From Allolobophora icterica (taxonomy: Eukaryota; Annelida; Clitellata; Crassiclitellata; Lumbricidae): a stretch of 64,000 bases of DNA. Each line of letters opens with the position of its first letter. Within the stretch, counting starts at the first letter, position 1. Of the stretch, positions 1 through 12,041 are shown one piece after another. The position numbers were made by a program, and so were the translations under genes. Below the pieces are notes generated by a model. It saw nothing but the letters and a program-made list of their open reading frames with translations, was not told the DNA's origin and searched no databases. Location of the stretch: positions 47,585,437 through 47,649,436 of the forward strand of contig OY744607.1 in the NCBI GenBank assembly GCA_963556255.1, in the 5' to 3' direction.

Positions 1-2
1 GA

Positions 3-1229
3 CCCGGGGATCGCGCGGGTCCTGTGGAAGGCGAGGACGAGGTTGCGGGTCCGTCTTCGGACGTTCTGCGAGGCGACCTCCGTCTCCCTCCGGTCCTCCA
101 GGTAGGCCAGGTGAATAGATATGATGATTGGGTCGTAATAGATGTCGGGAATCCAAGCGATGCTGCGGCTGATGTCGCTTGTAACAATATCCCGACCCAT
201 AGAGGCCATTACCGATTTTGTCATTCAAATGTTCTGATTAACGAGAATGCGCGATGCGCTGAGGGTGATGCTGTGAGTGGCAGCCGCTGCATTAGTCCTC
301 AAACTGCCCGTCACACCAATCTACCATTCTTTCAAAATGATGATGATGATGATGACGATGATGACGACAACACGTTCGATGACGACGGTGTTATTCTAAT
401 TACAAATGGAGACTTACGTCATCCAGGTCCTGCAAGAGGCGATGGTGCGAGTGGCAGCGCACGCATCAGACCTATGACTCTCCCTCATCCCAATCTCCCC
501 TTCTGTGAAAATGATGATTATGATGACGATGATGACGATGATGACGACAACACGTTCGATGACGACGGTGTTATTCTAATTACAAATGGAGACTTACGTC
601 ATCCAGGTCCTGCAGCAGACGATGGTGCGAGTGGCAGCGCACGCATCGGACCTATGACTCTCCCTCATACCAATCACCCCTTCTGTGAAAATGATGATTA
701 TGATGACGATGATGACGATGATGACGACAACACGTTCGATGACGACGGTGTTATTCTAATTACAAATGGAGACTTACGTCATCCAGGTCCTGCAAGAGGC
801 GATGGTGCGAGTGGCAGCGCACGCATCAGACCTATGACTCTCCCTCATCCCAATCTCCCCTTCTGTGAAAATGATGATTATGATGACGATGATGACGATG
901 ATGACGACAACACGTTCGATGACGACGGTGTTATTCTAATTACAAATGGAGACTTACGTCATCCAGGTCCTGCAGCAGGCGATGGTGCGAGTGGCAGCGC
1001 ACGCATCAGACCTATGACTCTCCCTCATACCAATCACCCCTTCTGTGAAAATGATCATGATGATGATGATGATGACGATGATGACGACAACGCGTTCGAT
1101 AACGACGGCGTCATTGTGAATAGGAATAGAGATTTCAGTCAAACAGGTCTTTTGATCAGCATGGTATTGCTACTGCTGCTGCTGCAGATGCTGCTGATGG
1201 TGATGGTAATAGTGCTGGTGTGGTGGTGA
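3..1229 (+). CDS. Asp-rich repeat protein, open at the window edge (hypothetical)
   Basis: An uninterrupted frame of 409 codons runs from the window edge to a TGA at 1227-1229. There is no ATG near the left edge; the frame is simply open, so the true start or an upstream exon lies outside. About 80 non-repetitive residues are followed by roughly six 60-residue units. Each unit has a run of 8-10 Asp, a conserved stretch (NTFDDDGVILITNGD), a Gly/Ser/Ala-rich linker and a Pro/His segment ending in PFCEND. The first, strongly diverged unit (about 190-360) still keeps the same frame, which favours past coding selection. The last 25 residues are Leu/Met/Val-rich and could be a tail anchor, but they come from CTG/ATG low-complexity DNA. 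Poly-Asp proteins include calcium-binding and biomineral matrix proteins; no family is recognised here and no signal peptide is in view. It could also be a satellite that happens to be open. Confidence 0.35.
   Translation, partial: PGDRAGPVEGEDEVAGPSSDVLRGDLRLPPVLQVGQVNRYDDWVVIDVGNPSDAAADVACNNIPTHRGHYRFCHSNVLINENARCAEGDAVSGSRCISPQTARHTNLPFFQNDDDDDDDDDDNTFDDDGVILITNGDLRHPGPARGDGASGSARIRPMTLPHPNLPFCENDDYDDDDDDDDDNTFDDDGVILITNGDLRHPGPAADDGASGSARIGPMTLPHTNHPFCENDDYDDDDDDDDDNTFDDDGVILITNGDLRHPGPARGDGASGSARIRPMTLPHPNLPFCENDDYDDDDDDDDDNTFDDDGVILITNGDLRHPGPAAGDGASGSARIRPMTLPHTNHPFCENDHDDDDDDDDDDNAFDNDGVIVNRNRDFSQTGLLISMVLLLLLLQMLLMVMVIVLVWW
190..1140 (+). repeat. 180-bp tandem repeat with 360-bp higher-order period
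   Basis: The same phrase (cacgttcgatgacgacggtg) recurs at exactly 180-bp steps from 370, and a diverged copy precedes it. Units alternate between two variants: one with caagaggcgatgg and catcccaatctcc, the other with cagcag(a/g)cgatgg and cataccaatcacc. The true repeating block is therefore 360 bp. The period is a multiple of three, so the unit stays open on the plus strand. Confidence 0.9.
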
Positions 1230-3165
1230 CGTCTTTTGGTTAAGGTGGAGGTCACCCCCGAGGAAGACGCGGTGACGTCTTGTATTTGGGTGGAGGTCAC
1301 CCCCGAGGAAGACGCGGTGACGTCTTGTATTTGGGTGGAGGTCACCCCCGAGGAAGACGCGGTGACGTCTTGTATTTGGGTGGAGGTCACCCCCGAGGAA
1401 GACGCGGTGTCCTGTGGTGTTGGAGTGGAGGACACTCCCGTGGTAGACCCGGTGTCCTGTGGTGTTGTGTTTGGGTGGAGGTCACCCCCGAGGAAGACGC
1501 GGTGACGTCTTGTATTTGGGTGGAGGTCACCCCCGAGGAAGACGCGGTGACGTCTTGTATTTGGGTGGAGGTCACCCCCGAGGAAGACGCGGTGTTCTGT
1601 GGTGTTGGAGTGGAGGACACTCCCGTGGTAGACCCGGTGTCCTGTGGTGTTGTGTTTGGGTGGAGGTCACCCCCGAGGAAGACGCGGTGACGTCTTGTAT
1701 TTGGGTGGAGGTCACCCCGAGGAAGACGCGTTGTCCTGTGGTGTTGAAGTGGAGGACACTCCCGTGGTAGACCCGGTGTCCTGTGGTGTTGTGTTTGGGT
1801 GGAGGTCACCCCCGAGGAAGACGCGGTGACGTCTTGTATTTGGGTGGAGGTCACCCCCGAGGAAGACGCGGTGTCCTGTGGTGTTGGAGTGGAGGACACT
1901 CCCGTGGTAGACCCGGTGTCCTGTGGTGTTGTGTTTGGGTGGAGGTCACCCCCGAGGAAGACGCGGTGACGTCTTGTATTTGGGTGGATGTCACCCCCGA
2001 GGAAGACGCGGTGTCCTGTGGTGTTGGAGTGGAGGACACTCCCGTGGTAGACCCGGTGTCCTGTGGTGTTGTGTTTGGGTGGAGGTCACCCCCGAGGAAG
2101 ACGCGGTGACGTCTTGTATTTGGGTGGAGGTCATCCCCGAGGAAGACGCGGTGACGTCTTGTATTTGGGTGAAGGTCACCCCCGATGAAGACGCGGTGTC
2201 CTGTGTTGGAGTGGAGGACACTCCCGTGGCAGACGCGGTGACGTCTTGTGTTTGGGTGGAGGTCACCCCCGAGGAAGACGCGGTGACGTCTTGTATTTTG
2301 GTGGAGGTCACCCCCGAGGAAGACGCGGTGACGTCTTGTATTTGGGTGGAGGTCACCCCCGAGGAAGACGCGGTGTCCTGTGGTGTTGGAGTGGAGGACA
2401 CTCCCGTGGTAGACCCGGTGTCCTGTGGTGTTGTGTTTGGGTGGAGGTCACCCCCGAGGAAGACGCGGTGACGTCTTGTATTTGGGTGGAGGTCACCCCC
2501 GAGGAAGGCGCGGTGACGTCTTGTATTTGGGTGGAGGTCACCCCCGAGGAAGACGCGGTGACGTCTTGTATTTGGGTGGAGGTCACCCCCGAGGAAGACG
2601 CGGTGTTCTGTGGTGTTGGAGTGGAGGACACTCCCGTGGTAGACCCGGTGTCCTGTGGTGTTGGAGTGGAGGACACTCCCGAGGCAGACTTGTCCTGTGG
2701 TGTTGAAGTGGAGGACACTCCCGTGGCAGACGCGGTGTCCTGTGGTGTTGGAGTGGAGGACACACCCGTGGCAGAAGCGGTGTCCTGTGGTGTTGGAGTG
2801 GAGGACACTCCAGTGGTAGACCCGGTGTCCTGTGGTGTTGGGGTTAAGGAAACTCCCGAGGCAGACGCGGTGTCCTGTGTTGGAGTGGAGGACACTCCCG
2901 TGGCAGACGCGGTGACGTCTTGTGTTTGGGTGGAGGTCACCCCCGAGGAAGACGCGGTGACGTCTTGTGTTGTGGTGGATGTCACCCTGAGGAAGAAGCG
3001 GTGACGTCTTGTGTTGTGGTGGAGGTCACCCCCGAGGAAGACGCGGTGACGTCTTGTGTTTGGGTGGAGGTCACTCCCGAGGAAGACGCGGTGACGTCTG
3101 GTGTTTGGGTGGAAGTCACCCCTGAGGAAGACGCGGTGACGTCTTGTGTTTTGGTGGAGGTCTAG
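1222..3165 (+). repeat. 45-bp minisatellite array 1
   Basis: About 43 units of a 45-bp GC-rich sequence whose core is ggtcacccccgaggaag followed by acgcggtgacgtcttg. A second unit type (gaggacactcccgtgg, then tagacccggtgtcctg) is interspersed. Where it passes back to the main unit the spacing is 50 bp, which shifts the reading frame. Frames on both strands are open for long stretches: VEVTPEEDAVTSC-type on plus and a Ser/Thr-rich DVTASSSGVTSTQ-type on minus. None is continuous across the array, so it is most simply a non-coding minisatellite. Confidence 0.9.
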
Positions 3166-3980
3166 CTTTTCAGCGAACAGCGTCTGCTTTTTCTTATCAG
3201 CCAGAGGATACAGCGCACAATTTACTGCATCATTTTACTTTGTTAGAATATATTTGTTGACCTAATAATTTTATTTATAATTACCTTTAGCGCAGCATTT
3301 ATTTCGAATTATATTGAAAATTCTGTAGCAGAGACGTTGTATACTGGCTTAGACTGACCTGAGCAAGCCGAAAATATGCAATGTTGTATACTTAATATTT
3401 GTATCCCATAATTATCCCAAATAAGTAAGTAAGGCGATATATTATATAAAATGGTAATAGTTTTAAAATTAAAACAAGATTAATGATTATTGTATGACTT
3501 GACTATAAGTTAGTTGTTTATGATTCAGCTGTAAGCACCCTAACTTAGAATCCCTTGAGGGATGCCTTGATGTTTGTCTAAGCAGCTGTAACTTCACACC
3601 ATATAATAATTAGTCCTACAGAAACTTCTTTTCTAGAGGTTGGCTGTCAAAATATAAACTTTGGAAATTTCTGTTTTTTGGAACACGCTAACGGTCAATA
3701 CCTTCAATCTGTATCGATGAATCTTGGCGAAATTTCTTTTGTCTTGTTGTATACGAAGTCCCTGAAGTCATTTTATGCTGAGTAGAATATTTGCCTAGAA
3801 AACTAGCTGAGGTATAACAATACGGACAGCCAGTGCCTCTGAGCGGTATTGCTGTATCAGTGGATCCTAAGGAAATTTCTTTTAACGATGTCTTACGGTA
3901 TCAAGTCCTGTGCAAATACAATTAGTATATATTAGTCTGTATGCAACCTGCATTGATCAGAATTTTAGTTGGTCACTGCA
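3160..3980. repeat. Composite repeat copy A (flank shared with minisatellite 2)
   Basis: From ggtctagcttttcagcg onward this flank closely matches 10157-11010, the flank of the second 45-bp array, with small indels. Part of it matches again at 14806-15060. From about 3690 it enters degenerate units of roughly 150-200 bp beginning acggtcaatacct and ending agaaaactagctgagg. Minisatellite plus flank is therefore a duplicated module. Confidence 0.85.
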
Positions 3981-5429
3981 CAATTAGTGTGAGGTGAGGT
4001 TGGAGCGGTGAGTGAGTTTTTGGGTTGAACAGTGGGCCTCGAAAAGGGGTCGATGGTGAGTTGGTGAGAGTGGGTCGGTGGATGTGGTTGGTTGGTGGGG
4101 TTTGCTGCGATAATGGGAGGACATGAAGTCGTCGTAGAGAAAAGGAGCTTGATTTTTTGCCTGAGTTGCATTTATGGTAATGATTAGAGCAGTGTTGTAT
4201 CAATGACATAGCAAATGTATTTCACATTATAAAAGCAATTATGTGCTTGTAAATATAATTGAATTACAATTACAATTACTTGATTGTGGAAGTAATTGAA
4301 TTACAATTAGATTTTGATTGTAATTCAATTTCCAATTACTTTTCAATTATTCCTTTAAAAATTGGCAAATGATTTAGAATTTTTCTATAATTTGTAATTA
4401 GCATGAAGTCCTTTACAATTAGCGTATAGGACCGTAGGTAGGGCCTAGACAAATTTTTAATTAATATGGTATGTAATTTTAAGAATGCAATCGTTTTCAA
4501 TTTTGTCATGTTCCACTTAGCAACACCGTTAGAAAAGCACTGCCCTAGGTTCTATCAAAGTGTGTTGTAAGAAGCGTGTAACGATAGATTAATGTTGTCA
4601 TGCAGTCCCTCTAGCTGGAAAGTTAGCCCCCATGTTTTTCTTAGCCCCATACGCATTTAGCCCCTCCCCCGCCCAGTTCAACGTTTAGGACCACCTCTGA
4701 CTCTTGAGTCCACATTTTTGCATTTAAATAAATGCGATTCAGGCGAAAAATCAAGTTCCTTTTCTCTAGCTGAGCACCTTGCCATTCACCCTCCCACTGG
4801 GTGGTAGTGGGTGGGATGGGAGGGTGAATGGGAAGATGCTCAGATAGGCCTACTTAACATCAGGTAGGCCTAATCCTTTCATCAGGTAATCCTTTGGAGA
4901 GCAATGTGTCTTCGCTGTGATGATTTCCTTCTGAGTTAAATGGGGTGCGGTTTATGGGGCATATGGAGATTAAGGTAATTATATGAAAGGCAATGTTTCT
5001 GTGTTGTGATTATCAACTTTGCAGTTTAAAGGGTTCGGTGTCTGAGGCATATTTTTATTTAAGGAAAGGTTTCTTCCTTGTGATGATTTCGTTTGAGGTT
5101 AAATTGGGTTCGTTGTCTCGCTTAAATGCAGTTTAAGGCAATTCTACTGAAGACTGTATGTATCCTATTTATGGTAATATCCTTCTCAGTTGAATGGAGT
5201 TTGGTGTCTGAGATAAATGGGTTTAAGGTAATTTTTCAAGTTCATTATTTTCTTCATTGTGGTTACCCACCCACCAGCACCCAGCACCGACCACCCCACG
5301 CAATGTAGTTGACCATAAACTGGCTGGATTTAGTTGACCCAGTTAACGTCATGTAGTTGGTCAAACATTGAAGTCATGTAGGTTGACCAGATGTTGATGA
5401 CGTGATACGGTTGGCCACATCTTGAAGTG
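3981..5429. other. Non-coding stretch with degenerate tandem repeats
   Basis: No credible gene. At 4245-4350 there is AATT-rich sequence with short inverted copies (gtaattgaattacaatt and its complement). From 4895 to 5275 about five loose units of 80-100 bp share aaggcaatgt / tgtgatgatttc / gagttaaatggg. From 5300 to 5430 there are loose repeats of atgtagttgaccag. A longer hairpin inside is listed separately. Confidence 0.5.
4770..4843. other. Long hairpin, 27-bp arms
   Basis: The left arm 4770-4796 (starting ctgagcaccttgcc) is the reverse complement of 4817-4843 at 25 of 27 positions, with a 20-base G/T-rich loop. It could form an RNA hairpin of pre-miRNA size, or be the remnant of a small foldback element. 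No promoter or conservation evidence is available. Confidence 0.7.
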
Positions 5430-5670
5430 TTTGTAGGCAATCTATATTGATCAGTATTTTAGTTGGTTGTTACACAAGTACTCTATTCTGCTGGCTTTTT
5501 CATTATTCATTCATTTAGTTAAGCATTTATATAGCGCCTCTTAGAGGGGACTACTGGAATGTGGTGTGAGAAAGCTGACTCTTTATAATCAAAACCACAC
5601 ACTTCATGATGAATAGAATATCATGTGTAGAAAACTAGCTGAGGTATAATAATATGAGCGGTCAATAAGG
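5430..5670. repeat. Isolated unit of the ~200-bp composite repeat plus an L2-type tail motif
   Basis: The ends (gatcagtattttagttgg; agaaaactagctgaggtataa) match the ~200-bp units at 10862-11350. In the middle, cattcatttagttaagc is followed by atttatatagcgcctct. That is the reverse complement of the GCGCTATATAAAT motif that ends many L2-clade LINEs and their SINEs, so a small minus-strand retroelement tail may be embedded. Confidence 0.5.
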
Positions 5671-6530
5671 TGTCCCGAAAAATCAAAGTTCTCAAATGTC
5701 AATGGCCAACCTCTAACAAGTTTCTCTTAGCTATAGGTCCACTAATAAAAAAATGCAAAGTTACAGCTAGATTGGACATGATTTAAACGTCCCTCAAAGC
5801 CTTTCCAAATTTCGTATAAGGTTTTACTCATTACGAATCTATAACAATGATTGCGTAGAATTTATTTGTCAGGTTAGAATGTAACCTGAATAAATGAAAA
5901 TGCTTTAAAGCACAAATTCAGTATTATACACAATTCTCATGCTTGCAAGAATTAAAATCTGCTTTATTGTGTTCCAAAATATTATTAGTCTCACCCCAAT
6001 TAAATAATAATTAAGTAATTACTTTTATTTATTTTCTGCGATTTCTTTTTTAAATTTTTTTATTTTTATAAAAAATTGAACTAGAGATAATTAATTTAAA
6101 AACATTGTTCCATCTGCTATGACTGCTAAAATATGAACTATCCACACTTAAATTCTGTCAAATTGTGAAACAGTTGGGTTGGTTGATAAAAATAACGAAA
6201 CAATTTAACAAATTAGACAAGTGTTTAGTCTATGGTAGTCTAAAAGAAGAATCCAAAAATTCCAAAAAGTTAAAACGTTCATTTGCGCGCCTTCTCTTGC
6301 GCAAAAATATCTACCACTTTTTAAGTGTCAAGCTTTCTGGCATGTTCATTTTCTATTGACAAAGTTGTCAAGTCGCCCGAGCCGCTCTTCTGAGTCCTGA
6401 CCTTGTACTTCGTAGACAGTTTTTGATTAGCTTCAATTTTGTAAATGATCTTTCACAAGCCGCAACAGTCACAGGCTGTTGCTAACTAATTGCTGTAGGG
6501 CCTACATGTAGATTTACTTTTAGGCTAAAC
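5671..6530. other. AT-rich sequence, no feature recognised
   Basis: Very A/T-rich with many short homopolymer runs. Only short, compositionally biased ORFs occur and no domain is recognisable. Confidence 0.5.
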
Positions 6531-6616
6531 ATGACTACTCGCTATAAGGGGCCCTTCTGACCGCCGGGGGCCCTTGTGCATTGCACAACCTGCATAACAC
6601 ATTGCTACGCCACTGC
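6531..6616 (-). mobile_element. Probable terminal fragment of a TIR transposon
   Basis: Read on the minus strand this starts cagtggcgtagcaatg and continues into a ggggccc-rich subterminal region. That is the same style of end (CAGTGGCGT) as the bounded elements at 7668 and 11442. The opposite end and target duplication were not found. Confidence 0.35.
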
Positions 6617-6643
6617 TGCTATGTCACCACTATGTCATGCCAT

Positions 6644-7659
<1,016 letters not shown>

Positions 7660-7667
7660 ACCCAGGC

Positions 7668-8272
7668 CAGTGGCGTCACTGGGGTTGGTTCCACCCAGTG
7701 CGGTAAGTCATGGTGTCACCCCGTTAGAAGGTTCAAAACAGTAGGTAGCTGTATGCTGTCTTTTATGTTGCTCGGCTGTTGTTTTAATGTGTTGCACTGC
7801 ATGGATGCTGGGCTTTGCTTAATATCAACCTGATTGATTGCCAGTTTTCAGTTAATTAATTGAGTTAAATAATCAATTGAGTTAAGATGACCCACAGTTC
7901 TTCCACAGAGTACTCTGATTTAGTTTGATCCTCCGTTTCATTATGATTTGTTAAAGGTATAGATCTTGTAGATAATTTTTGTCTTTCTCGTTAGAATAAA
8001 GTAGCAAATTAGCATAAAGTTTGTGATTTATGTAAATTAGCATAAAGTTTCAGCTTTAGGTAAATTGATAGGGGCCTACTGTTAAAGTTGGCCCTGCATG
8101 TAGGGTGGGCTTACGAAAAATGCTTTTGCTGTTGCCTGTTATGGTTATTTAAAAATAATAAATTTCTGCTTAAACTCTGAAAAAATTTTTGTAGACGGTC
8201 ATTTTGTCATTTTGGTGTCACCCTCTGAAGGTGTCACCCGGTGCGGCCCGCAGCCCCCTAGTGACGCCACTG
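7668..8272. mobile_element. hAT-like non-autonomous TIR element (605 bp)
   Basis: The left end cagtggcgtcactgggg is inverted at the right end (ccctagtgacgccactg). Flanking 8-mers acccaggc (7660-7667) and acccagac (8273-8280) agree at 7 of 8 positions, which fits the 8-bp target duplication of hAT transposons. The interior is AT-rich and has no transposase, so it is a MITE-class element moved in trans. Confidence 0.8.
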
Positions 8273-8280
8273 ACCCAGAC

Positions 8281-8754
8281 GATAACTTAGGAACGCCTAG
8301 AAGTTTCGTTGTGCCATCAGTTGGCGATTAAGCCAAATCAGGTATAGTCTGTCAACTTGCCTGTTATAAATTCTAGCGTTTTCTTTTTTTTTCATTCGTT
8401 GAACAACTTAACTTTAGCCGCCAGATGGCGTCGAAGTTGACGATCGATGATGATGGAGAGTGCTTTTTGAAGCACAACAGACTAAATAGAGCAACCAGTT
8501 CCATTTAAAATCGATGCCACGATCATTGTTGATATATGAATACTTGTTTTCGTCCAATCCAGAGCAGCTAAAACAGGTGGAGATATAACGTGTTTGCGTC
8601 TCTTTCTTAAATTCCCTTTTTGGCTTTACGATGGGTCGTTGTTTTGTATAAAGAGTCTTCCATTTTGATGGATGTTGACTTTGCATTAGTTGGGAGGTCA
8701 TCTTCAAATTCACCTTCTTCAGTCGTAGTTGAAGACAGGTTGTGAGGAGCCTTA
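8281..8754. other. Unassigned sequence
   Basis: A minus-strand open frame of about 100 codons exists (8414-8713) but its composition is not gene-like and no motif is seen. Nothing else is recognised. Confidence 0.4.
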
Positions 8755-8762
8755 GCTGCTAC

Positions 8763-8958
8763 CACAGGCGTAACTTTGGTCTAAAAGTGGATGTACTAAT
8801 TTCTTACGTACACGAAGCAAGGCGGAGATTGCAATCTATGGGAAGGCACAATTGTGAAATATTGATTGGCATTGTTCGAAAAGTGGGGGTACGGTACCCC
8901 CCAGTCCATAAAGTGGGAAGTACGGGTAGTCCTGGTACCCCCACAAATTACGCCTAAG
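8763..8958. mobile_element. Short hAT-like MITE (196 bp)
   Basis: Ends cacaggcgtaac and attacgcctaag form an imperfect inverted repeat (AGGCGTAA core). The flanks are an exact 8-bp duplication, gctgctac, at 8755-8762 and 8959-8966. The interior holds a small inverted pair around ggggtacggtacccc. No coding capacity. Confidence 0.8.
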
Positions 8959-8966
8959 GCTGCTAC

Positions 8967-9376
8967 TGCAGCAGTTACATCTCTACATTTCAGGAAGCGT
9001 TTGTGACGTTCAACAACTGTTTTGCTTTTTGTGCAAGTTTCTTATCCACTGCTCGCTCCATTTGTTCCTGATCTAGACTCCTGCTGCTGTGTCAAAATTG
9101 TTTGTGTTCTTCCATTTTTATCATCTCATTCGCATGAGCATTACTGATGTCAAACAATTATTTGTTTAGCTTTTCAGCGTACAGCATCTCCCTTTCTTAT
9201 CTCTTTTTCGGTTCTTCATCAGACTATCCTGTTCTCCATACAAATCTCTGATCTTGTGAACGACCTGATTCTTTTGCTTCGTTGGAAGTCTTGATTTATT
9301 CCAGAATGACATTTATTGCCAAATACACATTTGGCACTTTCATTGATTGACGGTTTCTCAGTTCGAAGATAAAAGA
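8967..9376. other. Left flank of minisatellite 2
   Basis: At 9168-9190 the phrase tagcttttcagcg(t)acagcatct matches the phrase on the far side of the array (10161-10183), so array 2 lies between direct repeats of about 22 bp. No gene is seen. Confidence 0.5.
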
Positions 9377-10163
9377 TGTGTTTGGGTGGAGGTCACCCCC
9401 GAGGAAGACGCGGTGACGTCTTGTGTTTGGGTGGAGGTCACCCCCGAGGAAGACGCGGTGACGTCTTGTGTTTGGGTGGAGGTCACCCCCGAGGAAGACG
9501 CGGCGACGTCTTGTGTTTGGGTGGAGGTCACCCCCGAGGAAGACGCGGTGACGTCTTGTGTTTGGGTGGAGGTCACCTCTGAGGAAGACGCGGTGACGTC
9601 TTGTGTTTGGGTGGAGGTCACCCCCGAGGAAGACGCGGTGACGTCTTGTGTTGTGGTGGAGGTCACCCCCTAGGAAGACGCGGTGACGTCTTGTGTTGTG
9701 GTGGAGGTCACCTCTGAGGAAGACCCGGTGACGTCTTGTGTTTGAGTGGAGGTCACCCCCGAGGAAGACGCGGTGACGTCTTGTGTTGTGGTGGAGGTCA
9801 CCCCCGAGGAAGACGCGGTGACGTCTTGTGTTTGGGTGGAGGTCACCCCCGAGGAGGACGCGGTGACGTCTATGTGTTGTGGTGGAGGTCACCCCCGAGG
9901 AAGACGCGGTGACGTCTTGTGTTGTGGTGGAGGTCACCCCCGAGGAAGACGCGGTGACGTCTTGTGTTTGGGTGGAGGTCACCCCCGAGGAAGACGCGGT
10001 GACGTCTTGTGTTGTGGTGGAGGTCACTCCCGAGGAAGACGCGGTGACGTCTTGTGTTTGGGTGGAGGTCACCCCCGAGGAAGACGCGGTGACGTCTTGT
10101 GTTTGGGTGGAAGTCACCCCTGAGGAAGACGCGGTGACGTCTTGTGTTTTGGTGGAGGTCTAG
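9377..10163 (+). repeat. 45-bp minisatellite array 2
   Basis: About 17.5 units of the same 45-bp sequence as 1222-3165, without the interspersed second unit type. Units end in tttgggtgg or ttgtggtgg. One unit contains an in-frame stop (cccctaggaag at about 9668) and another a 1-bp insertion (gacgtctatgtg at about 9867), so no strand keeps a frame across the array. Confidence 0.93.
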
Positions 10164-11350
10164 CTTTTCAGCGAACAGCATCTGCTTTTCTTATCAGCCA
10201 GAAGATACAGTGCTCAATTTACTGCATCATTTTACTTTGTTAGAATAAATTTGTTGACCTAATAATTTTATTTATAATTACCTTTAACGCAGCATTTATT
10301 TCGAATTATTTTGAAAATTCTGCTCGAAATACCACGTGCTCGCAGTTTGTAGTACAACTGTAGCAGGACGTTGTATACTGGCTTAGACTGACCTGAGCAA
10401 GCCGAAAATATACAATGTTGTATACTTAATTTGTGTATCCCATAATTATCCCAAATAAGTAAGTAAAGCAATATATTATATAAAATGGTAATAATTTTAA
10501 AATTAAAACAAGATTAATGATTATTGTATGACTTGACTGTAAGTTAGTTGTTTATGATTCAGCTGTAAAACCCTAACTTAGAATCCCTTGAGGGATGCCT
10601 TCATGTTTGTATAAGCAGCTGTAACTTCACACCATATAATAATTAGTCCTACAGAAACTTCTTTTCTAGAGGTTGGCTGTCAAAATATAAACTTTGGAAA
10701 TTTCTGTTTTTTGGGACACGCTAACGGTCAATACCTCCAATGTGTATCGCTGGATCCTAGCGAAAGTTCTTTTAAAATGTCTTGTTGTATGAAATCCCTG
10801 AAGTCATTTTTTGCTGAGTAGAATATTTGCCTAGAAAACTATAGCTGAAGTATAACAATACGGACAGTCAGTGCCTCTGAGCGGTATTGCTGGATCAGTG
10901 GATCCTAAAGAAATATCTTTTAACGATGTCTTGCGGTATGAAGTCCTGTACAAATAGAATTAGTACATATTAGTCTGTATGCAACCTGCATTGATCAGTA
11001 TTTTAGCTGGTCACTGCATAATTAGTCTATTCTGCTGGCTTCGTCTTTAGTGTATCATATTTCGGTCTAAGAAAGCTGATGCCCTGTCACCAAAACCAGG
11101 CACTTCATGCTGAATAGATTATGTGTAGAAAACTAGGTGAAGTCTAACAGTCTGGACGGTCAATACCTCCAAGCTGCTTATTTGAAGCCTGACGAAATTT
11201 CTTTGAAGAAAATCTTCTGGTATGACGTAGATGCAGAATTAGTCTTTCTTCTGGCTTCTTCTTTAGTTTGTCATATCTCTGGTCTGAGAAAGCTGACTCC
11301 CTGTCATCAAAACCAGGCACTGCATGCTGAATAGAACATGTGTAGAAAAC
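10157..11350. repeat. Composite repeat copy B, left part with ~200-bp units
   Basis: 10157-11010 matches 3160-3980. Three successive units of 150-290 bp follow (10717, 10862, 11151). Each opens with acggtcaatacctcc or acagtcagtgcctc and closes with tagaaaact. Shared internal phrases are tgctggcttcgtctttag, ctgagaaagctgac and tcatcaaaaccaggcact. Confidence 0.85.
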
Positions 11351-11441
11351 TACGGCAAATCAGTTAGACAAGAAAATATAGAAGTAGAAAAGAGTTACAA
11401 GAAGGCAGCGAGGAGTAGGCCTATATAAGAAATAGGAGGAA

Positions 11442-12041
11442 CATGGGCGGCGATCTGGGGGGTCGAGGGGGACAAGACTCCCCCACCTTTAAGAGTGGGG
11501 GGTCACGCCATACATCGGACCCCCAAATTTTTAAGATACACCAAAAAAGGTCAAGAAATGCAATTGTGTGTGAGGGCGAAATGAGTTTTGAGTGCCTTTT
11601 TGACCAGAAAAGGTGTTTTGAGGAGAAGTGTCCCCCCTGAAAAAAAAGTAATGAAATTGTGTAAGAGAAGGAAAAAAGGAAGAGAAGGGAAAAAATGCAA
11701 AAAAATTTTGTGATGAAGAATAGCTAAAAAAACGTCGTGAGTTATTTCGAAGGCATGAAAAGTCAGGAAAGTAGGTGGAGGACTAAAAAAAAGGTCACTT
11801 TTTCGGAAGATGAGATCCGAGAAAAAGGTCTACGGACGAAAAAATGTACCACTGGAAAAAATTTGTAAAAAGAGGCTAATGACTAAAAAAAGGTCAACTT
11901 TTTTCGGAGATGAAAGCGAAATATTTTGGAGATGAAGTGGCAGAAAATTTTTTTGGGGACAAGATTAAAAAAAAATAGTCGTCGACGAGATCGTTGCCGA
12001 TTTTGTCCCCCCCCACTTCTCAGACAAGATCGCCGCCACTG
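11442..12041. mobile_element. hAT-like non-autonomous TIR element (600 bp) with exact TSD
   Basis: The left end (catgggcggcgatct, then a gggggacaag tract) is inverted at the right end (cttgtccccccc-type tract, then agatcgccgccactg). The flanking 8-mer aggaggaa is identical at 11434-11441 and 12042-12049. The interior is purine-rich with several loose aaaaaaggtcac motifs and no transposase. The related composite copy at about 15590 shows an uninterrupted aggaggaaatga, a related empty site, so the insertion postdates the duplication. Confidence 0.88.

Noticed and set aside
1236..3004. Long open frames across the 45-bp array (Glu/Val-rich on plus, Ser/Thr-rich on minus)
   Set aside because: The period is a multiple of three, so several frames stay open by construction. 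50-bp spacings and indels shift the frame repeatedly, and array 2 has an in-frame stop.
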